Positions 1-11,500 of a DNA stretch of 64,000 nucleotides are shown here, in pieces. The DNA is from Achatina immaculata. Lineage: Eukaryota > Mollusca > Gastropoda > Stylommatophora > Achatinidae. The position numbers and the translations under genes were made by a program. The notes under the pieces were generated by a model that worked only from the letters and a program-made list of their open reading frames with translations, was not told where the DNA came from and made no database searches. The stretch is from NCBI GenBank assembly GCA_009760885.1, contig CM019704.1, forward strand, positions 17,213,929 to 17,277,928. Direction: 5' to 3'. Numbering within the stretch: the stretch's first letter is position 1; every line of letters begins with the position of its first letter.

Positions 1-288
1 GTGATTATATTTGTAATAATTATTGAGGAAAGACGCTGGCGATGGTTGGGACATGTGCTCCGAATGACTGACAACTCACTACCAAAAATAGCACTAAGAT
101 GGACACCACAGGGGAACAGAAGTAAGGGTAGACCAAAAGAGACATGGAGAAGAACAACAGAAAGGATGTTGAGCAATAGAGGGCTCACCTGGGCAAGAGC
201 AGAAAAAAAGGCAAAGGATAGGCATTTGTGGAAAACCCTTGCGGAAGCCCCATGTGCCCTGGGCACTTAAGGTTCAGAGAGAGAGATA
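1..288 (+). mobile_element. RTE-like non-LTR retrotransposon, 3' end fragment
   Basis: The reading frame from about 25 to 270 encodes the C-terminal tail of an RTE-type reverse transcriptase: a WLGHVLRM motif, then GNRSKGRPKETWRR and a terminal PCALGT before a stop. The same tail is found on the minus strand at 26757-27000. The element ends in a short GAGAGAGA tract near 275-288. It is 5' truncated near position 22 and is the end of a dead insertion, not a host gene. It belongs to the same family as the 26757-27826 copy. Confidence 0.85.
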
Positions 289-469
289 TTTGTAATGATT
301 ACATTGCCTTTCTCAAAGTTACCTTTCTTCTTCTTGTTCCTCTTCTTCTTTTTCTTATTTTCTCCATCACCATTTTCATCTGTGAAATACAATTTGCATA
401 TGGTTAAGCCCTCAAGTAGCTAGCTCACATTGAATTTTCTGCAAATGCAAACTCTCCCACATTCTCACA

Positions 470-519
470 AAGGGAGAGAGGCAGAGAGAGAGAGAGAGGG
501 AGGGAGAGAGAGAGAAGGG

Positions 520-556
<37 letters not shown>

Positions 557-670
557 GTAGTGAGAGAGAGGTATGGAGAGAGACTGGTATGGATAGGAAG
601 AGAGATATGAAAGGTATGGACAGGGAAGGAGGGAAGGAAGAGAAGCATACATTTTTAGACAGAATAGAGA
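470..670. repeat. (GA)n-rich microsatellite
   Basis: A long purine tract built of GAGA and GGGA units, interspersed with short GTATGG interruptions. It gives rise to long but spurious Ser/Leu-rich open frames on the minus strand. No gene is visible between 288 and 827. Confidence 0.9.
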
Positions 671-826
671 GAGAAAAAAAAAAGAACCCCACCCCAAAAA
701 AAAAACCAAAAAACTGACAAATCTGAATGATCAAAAATGCCTACATTTATTCAAACACCTCAAAAAGTGGTGAAATTCTTCAGTATAATTAACTTTTAAA
801 CATATAATACAATAGTTGCAGTTCAT

Positions 827-1812
827 TCATTCATTTGCATGTCCCTTACGGAACTTTGCCTCCCAAACAGCACTCCTGTAGGTCTCTCGGTTGTGAGCAA
901 GATGGCCTGCTGCTGTTGCATCCATTTCCAGATCGTCAACGATGTCTTGCAGCCATCTTCGTCTTGGTCTTCCTCTTTTTCTTTTTCCCATTATGTATCC
1001 TTCCAATACGGTCTTCTCTAAATTATCATGACGTTTAATGTGTCCAAAATATTTCAGTTTTCTCTCTTTAATCCTCTTCACTAGCCAGCCTTCTTCAATA
1101 TTAAGCTCTTATAGTATAGATATATTTGTTCTTTTTTGTGTCCACGATATTTGGAGAACTCTTCTGTAGCATTTACATTCAAAGGCATTTATGTGTTTCT
1201 CAGCTGTTTTGTTAAGTGTCCAGGTCTCACAGGCATATGTTGCTATGGGAAAGATGCATGACCTTAAAAATCTTATTTTTGTGGTTCTGTCTGCTCCTCT
1301 CCACAGATTCTTTATTTGTTTTACTTTCTGAAGAGCGATAGATGTCCTCCTTTTAATTTCCCTCATTGTATCTCCATTATTAGTTAGTAGTGATCCAAGA
1401 TATTCAAAACTCTCCACTTCTTCCAGTTTTTCCTCATTGATACATATTTCAGTTGCCTTGTTTGTTTTGTCAGTTGTCATCAATTTAGTTTTCTTTGCAT
1501 TAAGATAGAGGTTCTGCTCTTCGCTGTTCTTGCGGACTGACATCATTAGTTTTTCCATTCCTTTTTGTGTTGTGGACAGCAATACTGTGTCATCAGCATA
1601 TCTAATCTCTGGTATTTCATAACCTCCAACTGTTATGGCATCGTAATATTCTTTGTCTACATCTTCTCTAACATTCCTCATTATATTTTCAGTATACAAG
1701 TTAAATAAGTAGGGTGACAATATGCACCCCTGACGGACCCCTTGTTTTATGTCAAACCAACTTGTTGTTTCACCATTTGCATCAATGGTTAAACATGGTA
1801 AATAAGACACAA
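827..1812 (-). mobile_element. RTE-like non-LTR retrotransposon (family A), 3' part with RT domain
   Basis: On the minus strand, 1810-1109 encodes part of a reverse transcriptase: IKQGVRQGCILSPYLFN, then the catalytic-box motif RYADDTVLL, then an FEYLGSLL motif. 1081-827 encodes the family's C-terminal tail ([22 protein letters not shown]). The two frames are offset by a frameshift, so the copy is dead. It ends at 827 with an ATGAATGAATGAA simple-repeat tail, typical of RTE 3' ends. Related copies lie at 31985-32275 and 62205-63362. It sits in the second known intron of the poly-lysine gene. Confidence 0.85.
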
Positions 1813-1869
1813 CGTATAAATATTTATGATTTTAAAAGTAAGGAAGAAGCAAGATGAAAAGTGAATTAC

Positions 1870-2001
1870 CTTCTGGCTCCTCCTCTTCATTTAGTTTGGC
1901 TTCTCCATTTAGCTTAACAGTAGCAACACCATTCACAATCTGCTCTGTTACTGCAATGATTGAATTCTCCTCACCAACTTCTGCACCATTGGTCTCTGCA
2001 T
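1870..2001 (-). CDS. Poly-lysine gene, exon 2
   Basis: Acceptor TTTTCAG, donor GTAATT at 1869. It codes an acidic, Glu-rich segment (AETNGAEVGEENSII onward, ending NEEEEPE). The exon is 132 nt, enters by completing the split codon and leaves one base. Confidence 0.55.
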
Positions 2002-4290
2002 CTGAAAATTTGAAAACGAGAAAATGAAATAAAACACTGCCCAACAAATTTCACTGGGGAACCAAGGCACTGTTTTGCTGTCTGGGGCCAGTGAAACACC
2101 ATAGTCATGAATTTCTTCATGGAAACAGCCAAGATCATACCTCTCTGCCATGAACTGCTTTATGAATACAACAGCCAAGATCCGACTTTGTTGCCATAAA
2201 TTGCTCATGGAAACAACAACTAAGACCTACCTCACTGTCATGAATTGCTTCATGAAAACAACAACCAAGACCCAACCTCACTGTAATGAATTGCTTCATT
2301 GAAAACAACAACCAAGACCCAATCTCACTGTAATGAATTGCTTCATGAAAACAACAACCAAGACCCAATCTCACTGTAATGAATTGCTTCATGAAAACAA
2401 CAACCAAGACCCAACCTCACTGTAATGAATTGCTTCATGAAAACAACAACTAAGATCTACATCACTGCCATGAATTGTTTCACAAAAACAATAACTAAGA
2501 CCTAACTCACTGTCATGAACTGCTTCATGAAACCAACAGACAAGATCCAACCTCACTTCCACTAGCTGCTCCCTTTACAAAAAAAACCAAACAAGATAAG
2601 GGCTCACATGGCTCCCACCATGCTGGGGTTATCCGGAACCCTGGATGTGCAAACCAATGAGAAAACACTGATCCTCTTCTTGTGTATATCCCATTAATCA
2701 AACAAGCCATGACAGCTTTCCATCAACATCAAGAAAATCAACACTATCATTCTGATGCTTATAGCCAGGTGGTTCTTGTATCCTTTCATGCTGAGCAGGT
2801 GCTTGTCCTATCAATGCTGGAATTCCTAATTTTTTATGACTACAGACCCCTAGTGGATTGCCTAATATCATCAGACTGCTGAAAATGTCATCTTTAAGGT
2901 ACAAGTAAGATGTATAAGTTGTGAAAGCCTGCTTTTGCTCTGCACATGAACAGCTAGGAACAGAACAACTGAAGAGGTAGAGTCCCATACCCCTATTATA
3001 TGTTCTTAGATACCTCAAATTAGGAACCCCTGTCTGAGAGTTGGATCTCAGTCACTCCTTTATGACCTTTGTTCCTCATATGCTCCTTTTCTATGTCTGA
3101 ACACCTGAGATTCCATTTCCTCTTTTAATTACTACAAATACTTGATGTTGATTACATACCTTCTCAAAACATACTCTCCTCATAGCTTTAGTGTTGCTTT
3201 CTAGTCAGTGTATATCACAGAATAACAGAGAATTCAATTATTATATAGTAGTTTGTTAGATGTATTTTGTTAGATGTATTTAATATCTGAGGATGTATGT
3301 ATTTAGTCACCTTCTATTACTGAATATTGGGGTGGGTCAAGACACTGTCCAATCTGGCAGTAAGCACCCTGTAGCTGACATGCTAGCAACAAGGCTGGCA
3401 AACCACAGATGTCCAACTTCTCCACTGGTACCCCCCAGTAACAGGCATAACCTGGCTAATGGGCCAGGGGTCACCACAGTCCCCCTTGGTGGTGGGGTCT
3501 GCTAAAGAAATATAGCACACCCCTTGCTTTTTACCTCCACTTGGTTGGGGGAGGGATGAAAAAAAAATAGTGTGTACCCGTTTCCAATCCAACTTGCTGT
3601 GCCTCAACATCTTCACCACACCGGCTGCAAAATAACACAGCTTGCAGTTCCAGTGAGGCAGAAAAAGAAGAAGAAGACTGAGTGTCTGAATAAAAGCTGT
3701 TTAATTAAAAGTAATTAAAATGTTTGTTATATGCATAATGTACTTGGATGAATTGTTAGTGAATATCTTCAATGACTAACCTAAATATTTGTGATAGTGT
3801 GTAAGCTGAATGATAAAGGGCTGGATGTAAGGTGGGTCTACGTGCCGAATTATTCGCCCTTTGAACGTGGAGTCGCTTCGTTCAAACTTCATCCTAAATT
3901 AACTTCGTTCTTAGTTTCTGTTAGCAGTATGGGTAAATTGCTAAGCACTATACATATGATCCGTGAATAATATCTGAAGATATGAAAACCACAAAGAATT
4001 TGCAAACTAGTGTGTTAACAAACAAGAACTTGCAAGACTCAAATTTATAACATTGAAAAATAAAACAAAAAGGCCGCAGTTGGTACCAGCAACAATGGGC
4101 ATGACAAATCAATATTTTACTGTGTGTTAAAATACTTACTATTCTTCTTCTTTTTCCGTTTCTTTTTCTTCTTCTTTGCTTGATCTCCTATCTCAGGCTG
4201 GTCTGCTGCGTCTTCGGCGGCATCAACATCGTCAGGAATCTTGTCTTTTTGCTTAATTTCATCGCATGGGTCCGTCTTAACAGCAGCCAT
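1870..4290 (-). CDS. First two coding exons of a poly-lysine N-terminus protein (MetAP2-like or NMT-like), partial
   Basis: Exon 1 (4290-4140) starts ATGGCTGCTG and codes 50 residues: an acidic stretch followed by a run of 14 almost uninterrupted Lys/Arg residues, ending AAGAATA before a GTAAGT donor. Exon 2 (2001-1870) follows a TTTTCAG acceptor and codes about 43 acidic residues before a GTAATT donor. The junction is in phase (1+2). An acidic N-terminus followed by a lysine block is the hallmark of methionine aminopeptidase 2, and also of N-myristoyltransferase, where it mediates ribosome association. The catalytic domain lies beyond position 1, so the sequence cannot decide between them. 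That this is a coding gene is likely; its identity is inference. Confidence 0.5.
2095..2560. repeat. 46-bp minisatellite, about 10 units
   Basis: Tandem units of the form CACTGTAATGAATTGCTTCA plus TGAAAACAACAACCAAGACC with point differences; adjacent central units are 46-47 bp apart. It lies in the intron upstream of exon 2 of the poly-lysine gene. Confidence 0.85.
3340..3670 (-). repeat. Dispersed repeat R1, near full-length copy
   Basis: About 330 bp related to segments at 13005-13215, 15600-15950, 17855-18185, 25800-26135 and 40300-40565, with shorter pieces at 7835-7925 and 52430-52560. Landmarks are GGTGGTGGGGTCTGCTAAAG, a pyrimidine or purine run, and CTGTGCCTCAACATC followed by GCTGCAAA and CAGCTTGCAGTTCC. 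No coding capacity is seen. It could be a SINE or MITE; neither TIRs nor a clear tRNA head were recognised. Confidence 0.7.
4140..4290 (-). CDS. Poly-lysine gene, exon 1
   Basis: ATG at 4290-4288, donor GTAAGT beginning at 4139. It codes MAAVKTDPCDEIKQK, then an Asp/Ala-rich segment, then the Lys/Arg block. The exon is 151 nt and leaves one base for the next codon. Confidence 0.65.
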
Positions 4291-4479
4291 TTTGTGGAGA
4301 CATTTAACGAAGGAAAAGTAGCAATAGGATCTCAGTTAACGAAACAAACTAATATTAAGTCTGAATTTTGAAAATACATAAGAAGAATCTATGACAGGAC
4401 GCGCAGAAATATTAAATTAATATTCTTTTGTAGATTTACATCACGAGGGGGATAAAAAGATGACTACTAACCAAGGTAA

Positions 4480-4660
4480 AGGTAAAATTCCAGTTTCCAT
4501 GTCATTAGGGAATATTGGAGATGGGTTTAGGCCCGCATTTCCACGACCTTCGGTACATGAAAGTGTATTACCAAAGTGTCATGGCTTAGATAAGCACGGC
4601 TCCAGCTCTACCTATACACTTTCATTTGAATTGGGTAGGAGTTTTGTGTGTGTGTGTGGG
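4480..4660 (-). repeat. SINE body fragment
   Basis: Matches the 3' body shared by SINE copies at 31010-31220, 47327-47590 and 57695-57880 (landmarks CCAGTTTCCAT, TTAGGCCC, CATGAAAGTGT). The tRNA head is missing. A run of nine or more G follows at 4659. Confidence 0.6.
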
Positions 4661-5384
4661 GGGGGGGGATGGAAAATTCGAATAAACTAAAAAAAAAATT
4701 ATATGAAAATAAATTATATAAAAACACACTTTTATTTATTATTGACAATGCTTACTCGTGGATAGGCCAACACTATCTTGGGGCGGAAGGAGGCGGGGGG
4801 GGGGGGGGAGATTCAAAATGAATTGATTAGACTGTAAGTCATACTGAACAGACTAACAAATAGATGAAACAGAAATTTAAAGCAATAGAACTGTGGGGTT
4901 TTTTTTTCATAACAGGTGCAACATGCATCCGAGATGGATCCGAAAAGAAAATTCTCAGAGAGAATGCAAAAGAATGACAATTAATTCATATTAATTAAAA
5001 TTAAAAGGAAAAAAGTAATCAAAATTCTTTGGACACGTCTTGTGAAGGTATTAGTTTGAGAGTCTGATAATCACCAGAAAGATCACGAGAAATTTGCGAA
5101 GGCCGACGAAGAAATAAATGGGATAAACAAATATCCCGAGAAAAGAGAGGAACAAGATGATCATCAAGATATTTCGTCACCCCCACATGATCAAATAATG
5201 AATCTTTGTTACTGGTTGTTAGCACTGTACCTGGAAATGTAATTATGCAGTCTATAGTAACTTTATGAACAAGAGATAGCTTGCTTATAACTTGTGTAGA
5301 TTAAGAGGGTATGTATTTTTTTCCAGGCGGATACGATAAGATATAATAATTTATTGTGGTTAACTAGGGAGCACAAAAGTGCAT

Positions 5385-5520
5385 GGGCAGGTGTCAAATA
5401 GTTCTCGCGAGCGGGCGTCGCGAAGTAAGAACGCAGGGTTTCATATGGGTTGTCAAGCACCTGCGTCGCGGAAACAAGATGGCGGCTGAAAATTTATTGC
5501 ACTGCCGACGGCAGTAAGTT
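5385..5520 (+). promoter_or_regulatory. CpG-containing core promoter with YY1-type and TCTCGCGAG elements
   Basis: The segment contains TCTCGCGAG at about 5402, several further CG dinucleotides, and AAGATGGCGGC at 5477-5487 overlapping the first ATG. Both strings match well-known metazoan core promoter motifs of TATA-less genes (the CGCG-palindrome motif and the YY1 motif, which marks the transcription and translation start). It lies between the divergent genes 1 and 2 and is the likely start of gene 2. Assignment is by motif match only. Confidence 0.5.
5479..5513 (+). CDS. C3orf20-like gene, exon 1 (tentative)
   Basis: ATG within the YY1-type element, coding MAAENLLHCRR and two further bases before GTAAGT. 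It joins in frame to an exon starting at 6800 (after GCAAG). The better-looking acceptors at 6777 and 6789 would need a different phase, so either the 6800 acceptor is used or an unseen exon intervenes. Confidence 0.4.
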
Positions 5521-8500
5521 TTGTGCTACTCTGTGACCTTTAACTGGGCATGAAATTGACGTAAGTTAGACCTAACTGTTAAAGTGATGGTGTAATATAA
5601 TTAAACATTTACGCCGACTCCAACATTTAGTGAATTAATAATCACTAGAGGTGATGTAAGACTTGGTATCAGAGACCGAGGATCTCCCTGAAAGATATAT
5701 ACACTGTTCAAAACAGAAATCCAGTGCCAATTGTTACATACAGCTGTGACACGGCGAATGACATGTTGAAACATTTTTATGAAAGAGTGAAGAAACTGAC
5801 CAAATAGAAACATTTACTTTAATATATTCAACATATTAATTAATAATATTTTTACACTCACTATAATGAGATGTAGGATGATTATTTAAAATAATACTAA
5901 TTTTAAAAGTTAAGAACACTTCTCCTAGTATCTAGATTCATTTTTAAAATATTTGCCTTCCACCATATGCTAAGGATCAAATTAGTCAACACATGCAACA
6001 ATGAAAATTTTGAGTAATGACTTGTGTATATGCTGGTTTATGAACTACATGCTACTTAAGATTTTTTCCCCCTTCTTCTTACATCTTACATCCTTCCCGT
6101 GCTGTTAAACGTCACATAGGGCCCGCATAGTTGCTTGCAAAGTTTTCCTGTTTTCAGCGAGGGATGTTATGCCCATTAAACTGGCTTCTCTTTAGAGTTT
6201 CACATGGTCGACCTCATTTTCTTTGGCCTGTTGTGCTCCACTTGATAGCTTGTTTTGGTATTCCCTGATTGTTTCTTCTTATCACATGGCCTACATACGT
6301 CCATTTTCTTTTTCTGATCATCCATGAGATAGATTGTTGTTTGCTCATCTGTCTTATCTCTGTGTTGTTCTTAAATTCAGCTCACTTTATATCAAGTATT
6401 TTCCTGAGGCATTTGTTTTCAAAAGAGTCTAATTTCCTGTCTATTAATTTCCTGTCTATTTCTTTAGTTGATTTTTCCTTATCATTGTAGAGTTTCAGAT
6501 GAAAAAGCATGTTATTTTGCTTTATGCTTTTATAGGTAGTGTATCTTGACAGTATTGTAATCATATACTGAGACATATGGGAACAGCCATGTATGTAGGC
6601 TTGTGCATGCTGGTTTAATATATACTCATTTAAAAAATCAGATATGTGAAGCTTATGTCATTATCATGAAATATATTTTATAAAACTTTTAATTGTCATT
6701 TATATCATTGTCCTTTAAGTATACCTTTCATTATCTTTGATATACTGAAATTTATTATCAAACTTTACATCTTGTAGCACTATTTCCAGCTGGTGCAAGA
6801 TTTGAGCCAAAACAGGCATCAGCTTTAACAAAAACAATTTGCTCAGGCAGTTCTCAAGTACAATCAGTGACCCTCATCATGGATTCAGATTACTTCTTCT
6901 ATGAGCAGACCAGGTTCCACACTTTTCCAAAGCGGTTTAAGAAAGTGATAGAAGATCTTCCTGATCTCAGATTTGCCCATTTAAATCCGAAGGTAGACAT
7001 TTTATTTTTCAGTAACGTTCATAATTTTTTTGCTTGCATAGTGTCTATGTGTTTCATTCTCACATCATTCTTTGCTCTTGATAAACATGAGGCAAAGATG
7101 AAAAAAAAAATGCAGGCCAACTCATTCTCTACTTATTTTTTCTTTTATTTTTCTCTGTCTTTGTTTTTTTTTTTTACTTTGTAATTCCCAAGCTGACATC
7201 TTCTTCTTCTTTGTACACACACTGGTGATGATGCGTGGTACCCTGATTTTTGCGATGCACTTTTTGGCTTGGTACCTCCAACTTCAGCCCTTTTTTTGCT
7301 AGGGCAAACTGTAATCTTGCTTGGACTGCCATGAAGACAGTAGTGTAGGCTGGCTGGCCAAAACTTTGTTTTCCAGCCCCTGGTGGCTGTACTTAAGTCC
7401 CTTCTCCATGTCAGATCCAGTATGCAATGCTGGCTGGCCAGACAGCTTTGAGAGTTCCACAGAGACACTCCAACTTTTGGATGAGGAATCTGATGAGTGC
7501 CTCAGCGATATCCATTCCCCACCACCTATAGTCTGCTTGCTGTGTTTTGCTTACATCGTTCTGACAGCCATTGTTGTAAGACCCATAGGCTTGTCACATC
7601 CTGGATTAATTGGTTTCACACCAGATTTTCCTCATCCTTGCCAGCAATCTCCATGTCTCCATCTGTCCACCAAGCTGACATTACATTTTACAAAAATAAC
7701 AATTACAGTTAGTGTTGATTACTACAGGTTTCTGTTGCTACAGAAGTAGATCAGAGTTTTTAAACAAACAGATCTATGTTCCCTGTCTCACAAAGACTGT
7801 GTTAAGATAAGTGTGTTCTTAATACAGTTTTTTCCAGGGGACTCAAGCTGACACGATGCTGTGCCTCAACATTCTCATTACATCAGCTGCAAGAACACCA
7901 GCTTGCAGTTCCACAGATATAGAAGACAAGACGAAACAGAATTTAAGTTACAGACAAGAAGAACCAACTTTTGATTCTAGCTTGATATGGTTAAATGATT
8001 TCTCTTGAAGGTGGCAGCATTTCTGGCAAACAAAGAGAAACAGAAGCACAAAGAAGATGTGTCTAGTGATGGATCTGGCAACAAAAGTCTGATACCCGAA
8101 ATCAATCAAGTGAGCTCATTAAAAATCTTCTACTCACAAATGTAGCAGTTGTCCATGATATCTAAGCAATTGCAAACCTCAGTGTTGACATTTGAAAGGA
8201 ATCTTGAGAGTAGACATAAAGTTGGTTTAGAAGTGAGTTACAGTGATTTTCTTTATTTCTTGGAGTGGCTTTTAGAATTAGTTTTCAGTAAGCTCAGTCA
8301 TTGTAGAAAGCAAGCTGAATTTTATTCTGTTTACCATGTTGAAGTAACACAAAAGCTTGTTTATGGAAAGTACTGTTGGGAGGTAGTGTAAGTACTTGCT
8401 CTCTCATCTAAGAGAAATAGTGACTGTGGTAACATCAGTTTTAGTATTTTAAAGTAGATGGAGGTGTATGGTTCAGTTTTACAAAAAGATAGAGTGAGGA

Positions 8501-11500
8501 AAATGGGCAGAAACAAGAATGGCAGAAAGATAGATGAGCATGTGTAAATGAAGAACATACAACAACCTAATATTTCGGCAAACGCCTTTTTTCAGGTATC
8601 GCATTAAAAAGCAACCTAACAGGAATACACTGATTTAAAGGGAAGTAATTCAAAATATAGAACTTTGCAATGACAAGTTATTACTTTCGAGATACATGCA
8701 AACACACAAAATAAAAACATAAAAAAATCTTACATCCAAATTTTACTGTTTTTGGTAAGCATTTCAACATCAACAAGGGATTATGCCTACTAATTTGGCC
8801 TCTCTTTACAATGTCCTCTAAGTTTCACATAGTTGGCCTCTTTTTCTTTGGCCTGTTGTGTTCCGCTTGATAGCTTGCTTTGGGATTCTCTGATTGTTTC
8901 TTCTCATCACATGACCAATATATGCCCATCTCCTTTTTCTGATCACCCATGAGACAGGTTGTTGTTTGCCTCATCTCTGCGTTGTTCCTGAATTCATTCC
9001 AATTTATACAGAGTATTCTCCTTAGTCTTTTGTTTTCAAAAGAGTCTAATTTGTTTTCTATTTCTTTAGTTATTTTCCAGCTTTCGCATGCATAAATGAG
9101 GGTGGATATTACATCCGAACTGAATATATAACTTATATTATAACTTTTGAGTGCCACATGTTCTCAAGACTCTTGAAGGTCAGTACTGCTTTTGCATTTC
9201 TAATTCTAACTTCCTTTCTGGTGTCACCATCCTGGTCTGCGTACAGGGTGTTTTTAAAGTCTCACTACACTTTCTATGTAAAAATGAAGAAAATGACGTC
9301 ATAAAAAAATGTGCTGCACAGTCAATCGTGAATAAAAATGCAGTGAATCGTTGCCATCTGCTGGAGTAATTTTTTGCATTCAAAATAGAATGGTGTTATC
9401 AACGAAAGAAATAATTTTTTTTGTTGAACAAGTGTTTCGAAATGGCAGTCAATACACACAGATGGTTGTCCAAAGATTTATAGCAAAAATTTCCTGATAA
9501 ACAACCTCCTCATCGCACTATGGTTAGAAATTTTTTGAATAAGTTTTGTGATACGGGAACTGTGGAAGATGCTCCATGATCTGGTAGGCCTGCTGTGTCT
9601 GTAGAAAAATGTCTAGATATCCAAGACAGAATCCTGAAAGGAAAATATCGCAAGAGGTGAACATATCACTGAGCACAGAGCCCAAAATTGTTAAACATCA
9701 GTTAAATTTTCATCCATACAAGATTTCTGTTGTGTCTAGACTAAAAGAATGTGACAATCAATCCAGAGTCAGCTACTCAAGCATTTTTAGCTGAAGAAGA
9801 TGAGTCAATTCTTGATTTAACATTCTTCTCTGATGAGGCATGGTTTCATCTACCTGGATATGTTAATATCCAAAATAATCATATTTGGAGCAGTGTTCAT
9901 CCCAGTGCATTTCATGAAGCGCCACTACACGATGCAAAAGTTTGGGTATGGTGTGCTGTCAGTAGAAAACATTTAATCGGACCAATTTTCTTCAACAACA
10001 CTATAAATGCCGATCGGTACCATACTGATATCTAGAACCTTTTTATAACAGCTGAATGAACGTGAAATTGAAGAACTGTGGTTCCAGCAAGATGGTGCAA
10101 CTGCACACACAACTAGAGCAACACATGGTTTTTTAGAAGAAATTTTTGCAAATCGCATAATATCTCATGGAATTTGGCCTGCTCGTTCTCCAGATCTAAA
10201 TCCATTAGATTATTATCTATGGGGTTTCTTGAAAGGAAATGTTTACAAAAATAATGTACAAACAACTGAGGACCTGAAAGAAGCAATCAGAATTACCATT
10301 CAAGAAATAACAAGGTATTTGACAATATGAAGAGACGTGTACAGTCATGTCTTGAAGCCCATGGTGGATATTTCCAACGCCTGTTATAATGATTATTTCA
10401 GTGGTACATTCCAGCTAACCCAAAACAGCATTGTATCATTGCAGTCACTATTGTAACTAAATGACTTTTTTTAGCACATTTTGTGATGACGTCATTTACT
10501 TTTCTTTTTACATTTCTTTTTTTTTTCATAGAAAGTGTAGTGAGACTTTAAAAACATCCTAGCTGCCAAGGTTTACTTCTTCAACACCTGTTCCTTCTAT
10601 GTATATTTTTCCTTTTTTTGATTAATGGGAAGTTTCATTATTTTTGTTTTTTTCCTTGTTAATTTCAAGTCCTATTTTGCTAGCCAGTGAAGATAGGGTA
10701 TCAGTTTTTTTCTAGCACTGAATTCATATTGTCACTGATAAGAGTTATGTCATCTACAAAATCAAGATCTTCTAGTTTAGTCCCATGTACCCAATCAATG
10801 CCTGTTTTACCTGTGCAACATTTTTTCATTATGAAGTCTATGGCAATTTCAAAAAGCAAGGGAGATAATATACATCCTTGTTTCACGCCTGTGTCAATCT
10901 GGAACGATTCACTCATTCCTTCTTCTGTGTTGACTGCACAAACATATCCGTTGTAGAGATCGTTAATGATGTTGACAATTTTAGGTGGTATTCCATTATT
11001 CTTAAACTTCTCCACAATGGGTCTCTGTGTATGCTATAATATGCCTTTTTAAAGTCTATGAAGTTCAGGATTAATGGTTTTTGCTTTTCAATATGTTCAA
11101 GTATTATTCTTAGAGTAAAGATCTGGTTGAGATAGTTTCTCTTTTTTTGAAATCCTACTTGTTCTTCTCTCAATACAATTTCCACAATATCTTTAATTCT
11201 ATTCAGAATGACTTTACAAAATACTTTTGACACAACTGATAGTAAGTCCTCTCCAATTGTTACTGTCACTAAGGTTGCCTTTTTTTTGTGTGGGTATTTT
11301 AGCAATGATTTCTTTTTTTCCATTTAGAAGGGACTTTTTCTTTTTTTTCCCAAAATTTATTTAACATTCTTTGTAGATGCCTCATGCTGTCACTGTTAAT
11401 AGCTTTTAACATTTCAGGTGTTATTTCATCTTCACCTGCAGCTTTGCTGTTAGCCATTAGATTGCTAACAAACCATTGCTGTTTCAATTTTGTTCAATGT

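Noticed and set aside
412..734. Overlapping Ser/Leu-rich frames on the minus strand
   Set aside because: They are translations of a GA microsatellite.
835..1038. Plus-strand frames opposite the RTE tail
   Set aside because: They are the reverse reading of a retrotransposon coding region.
2095..2560. CRISPR-like array
   Set aside because: The units are directly abutting with no spacers, in a eukaryotic intron; it is a minisatellite.
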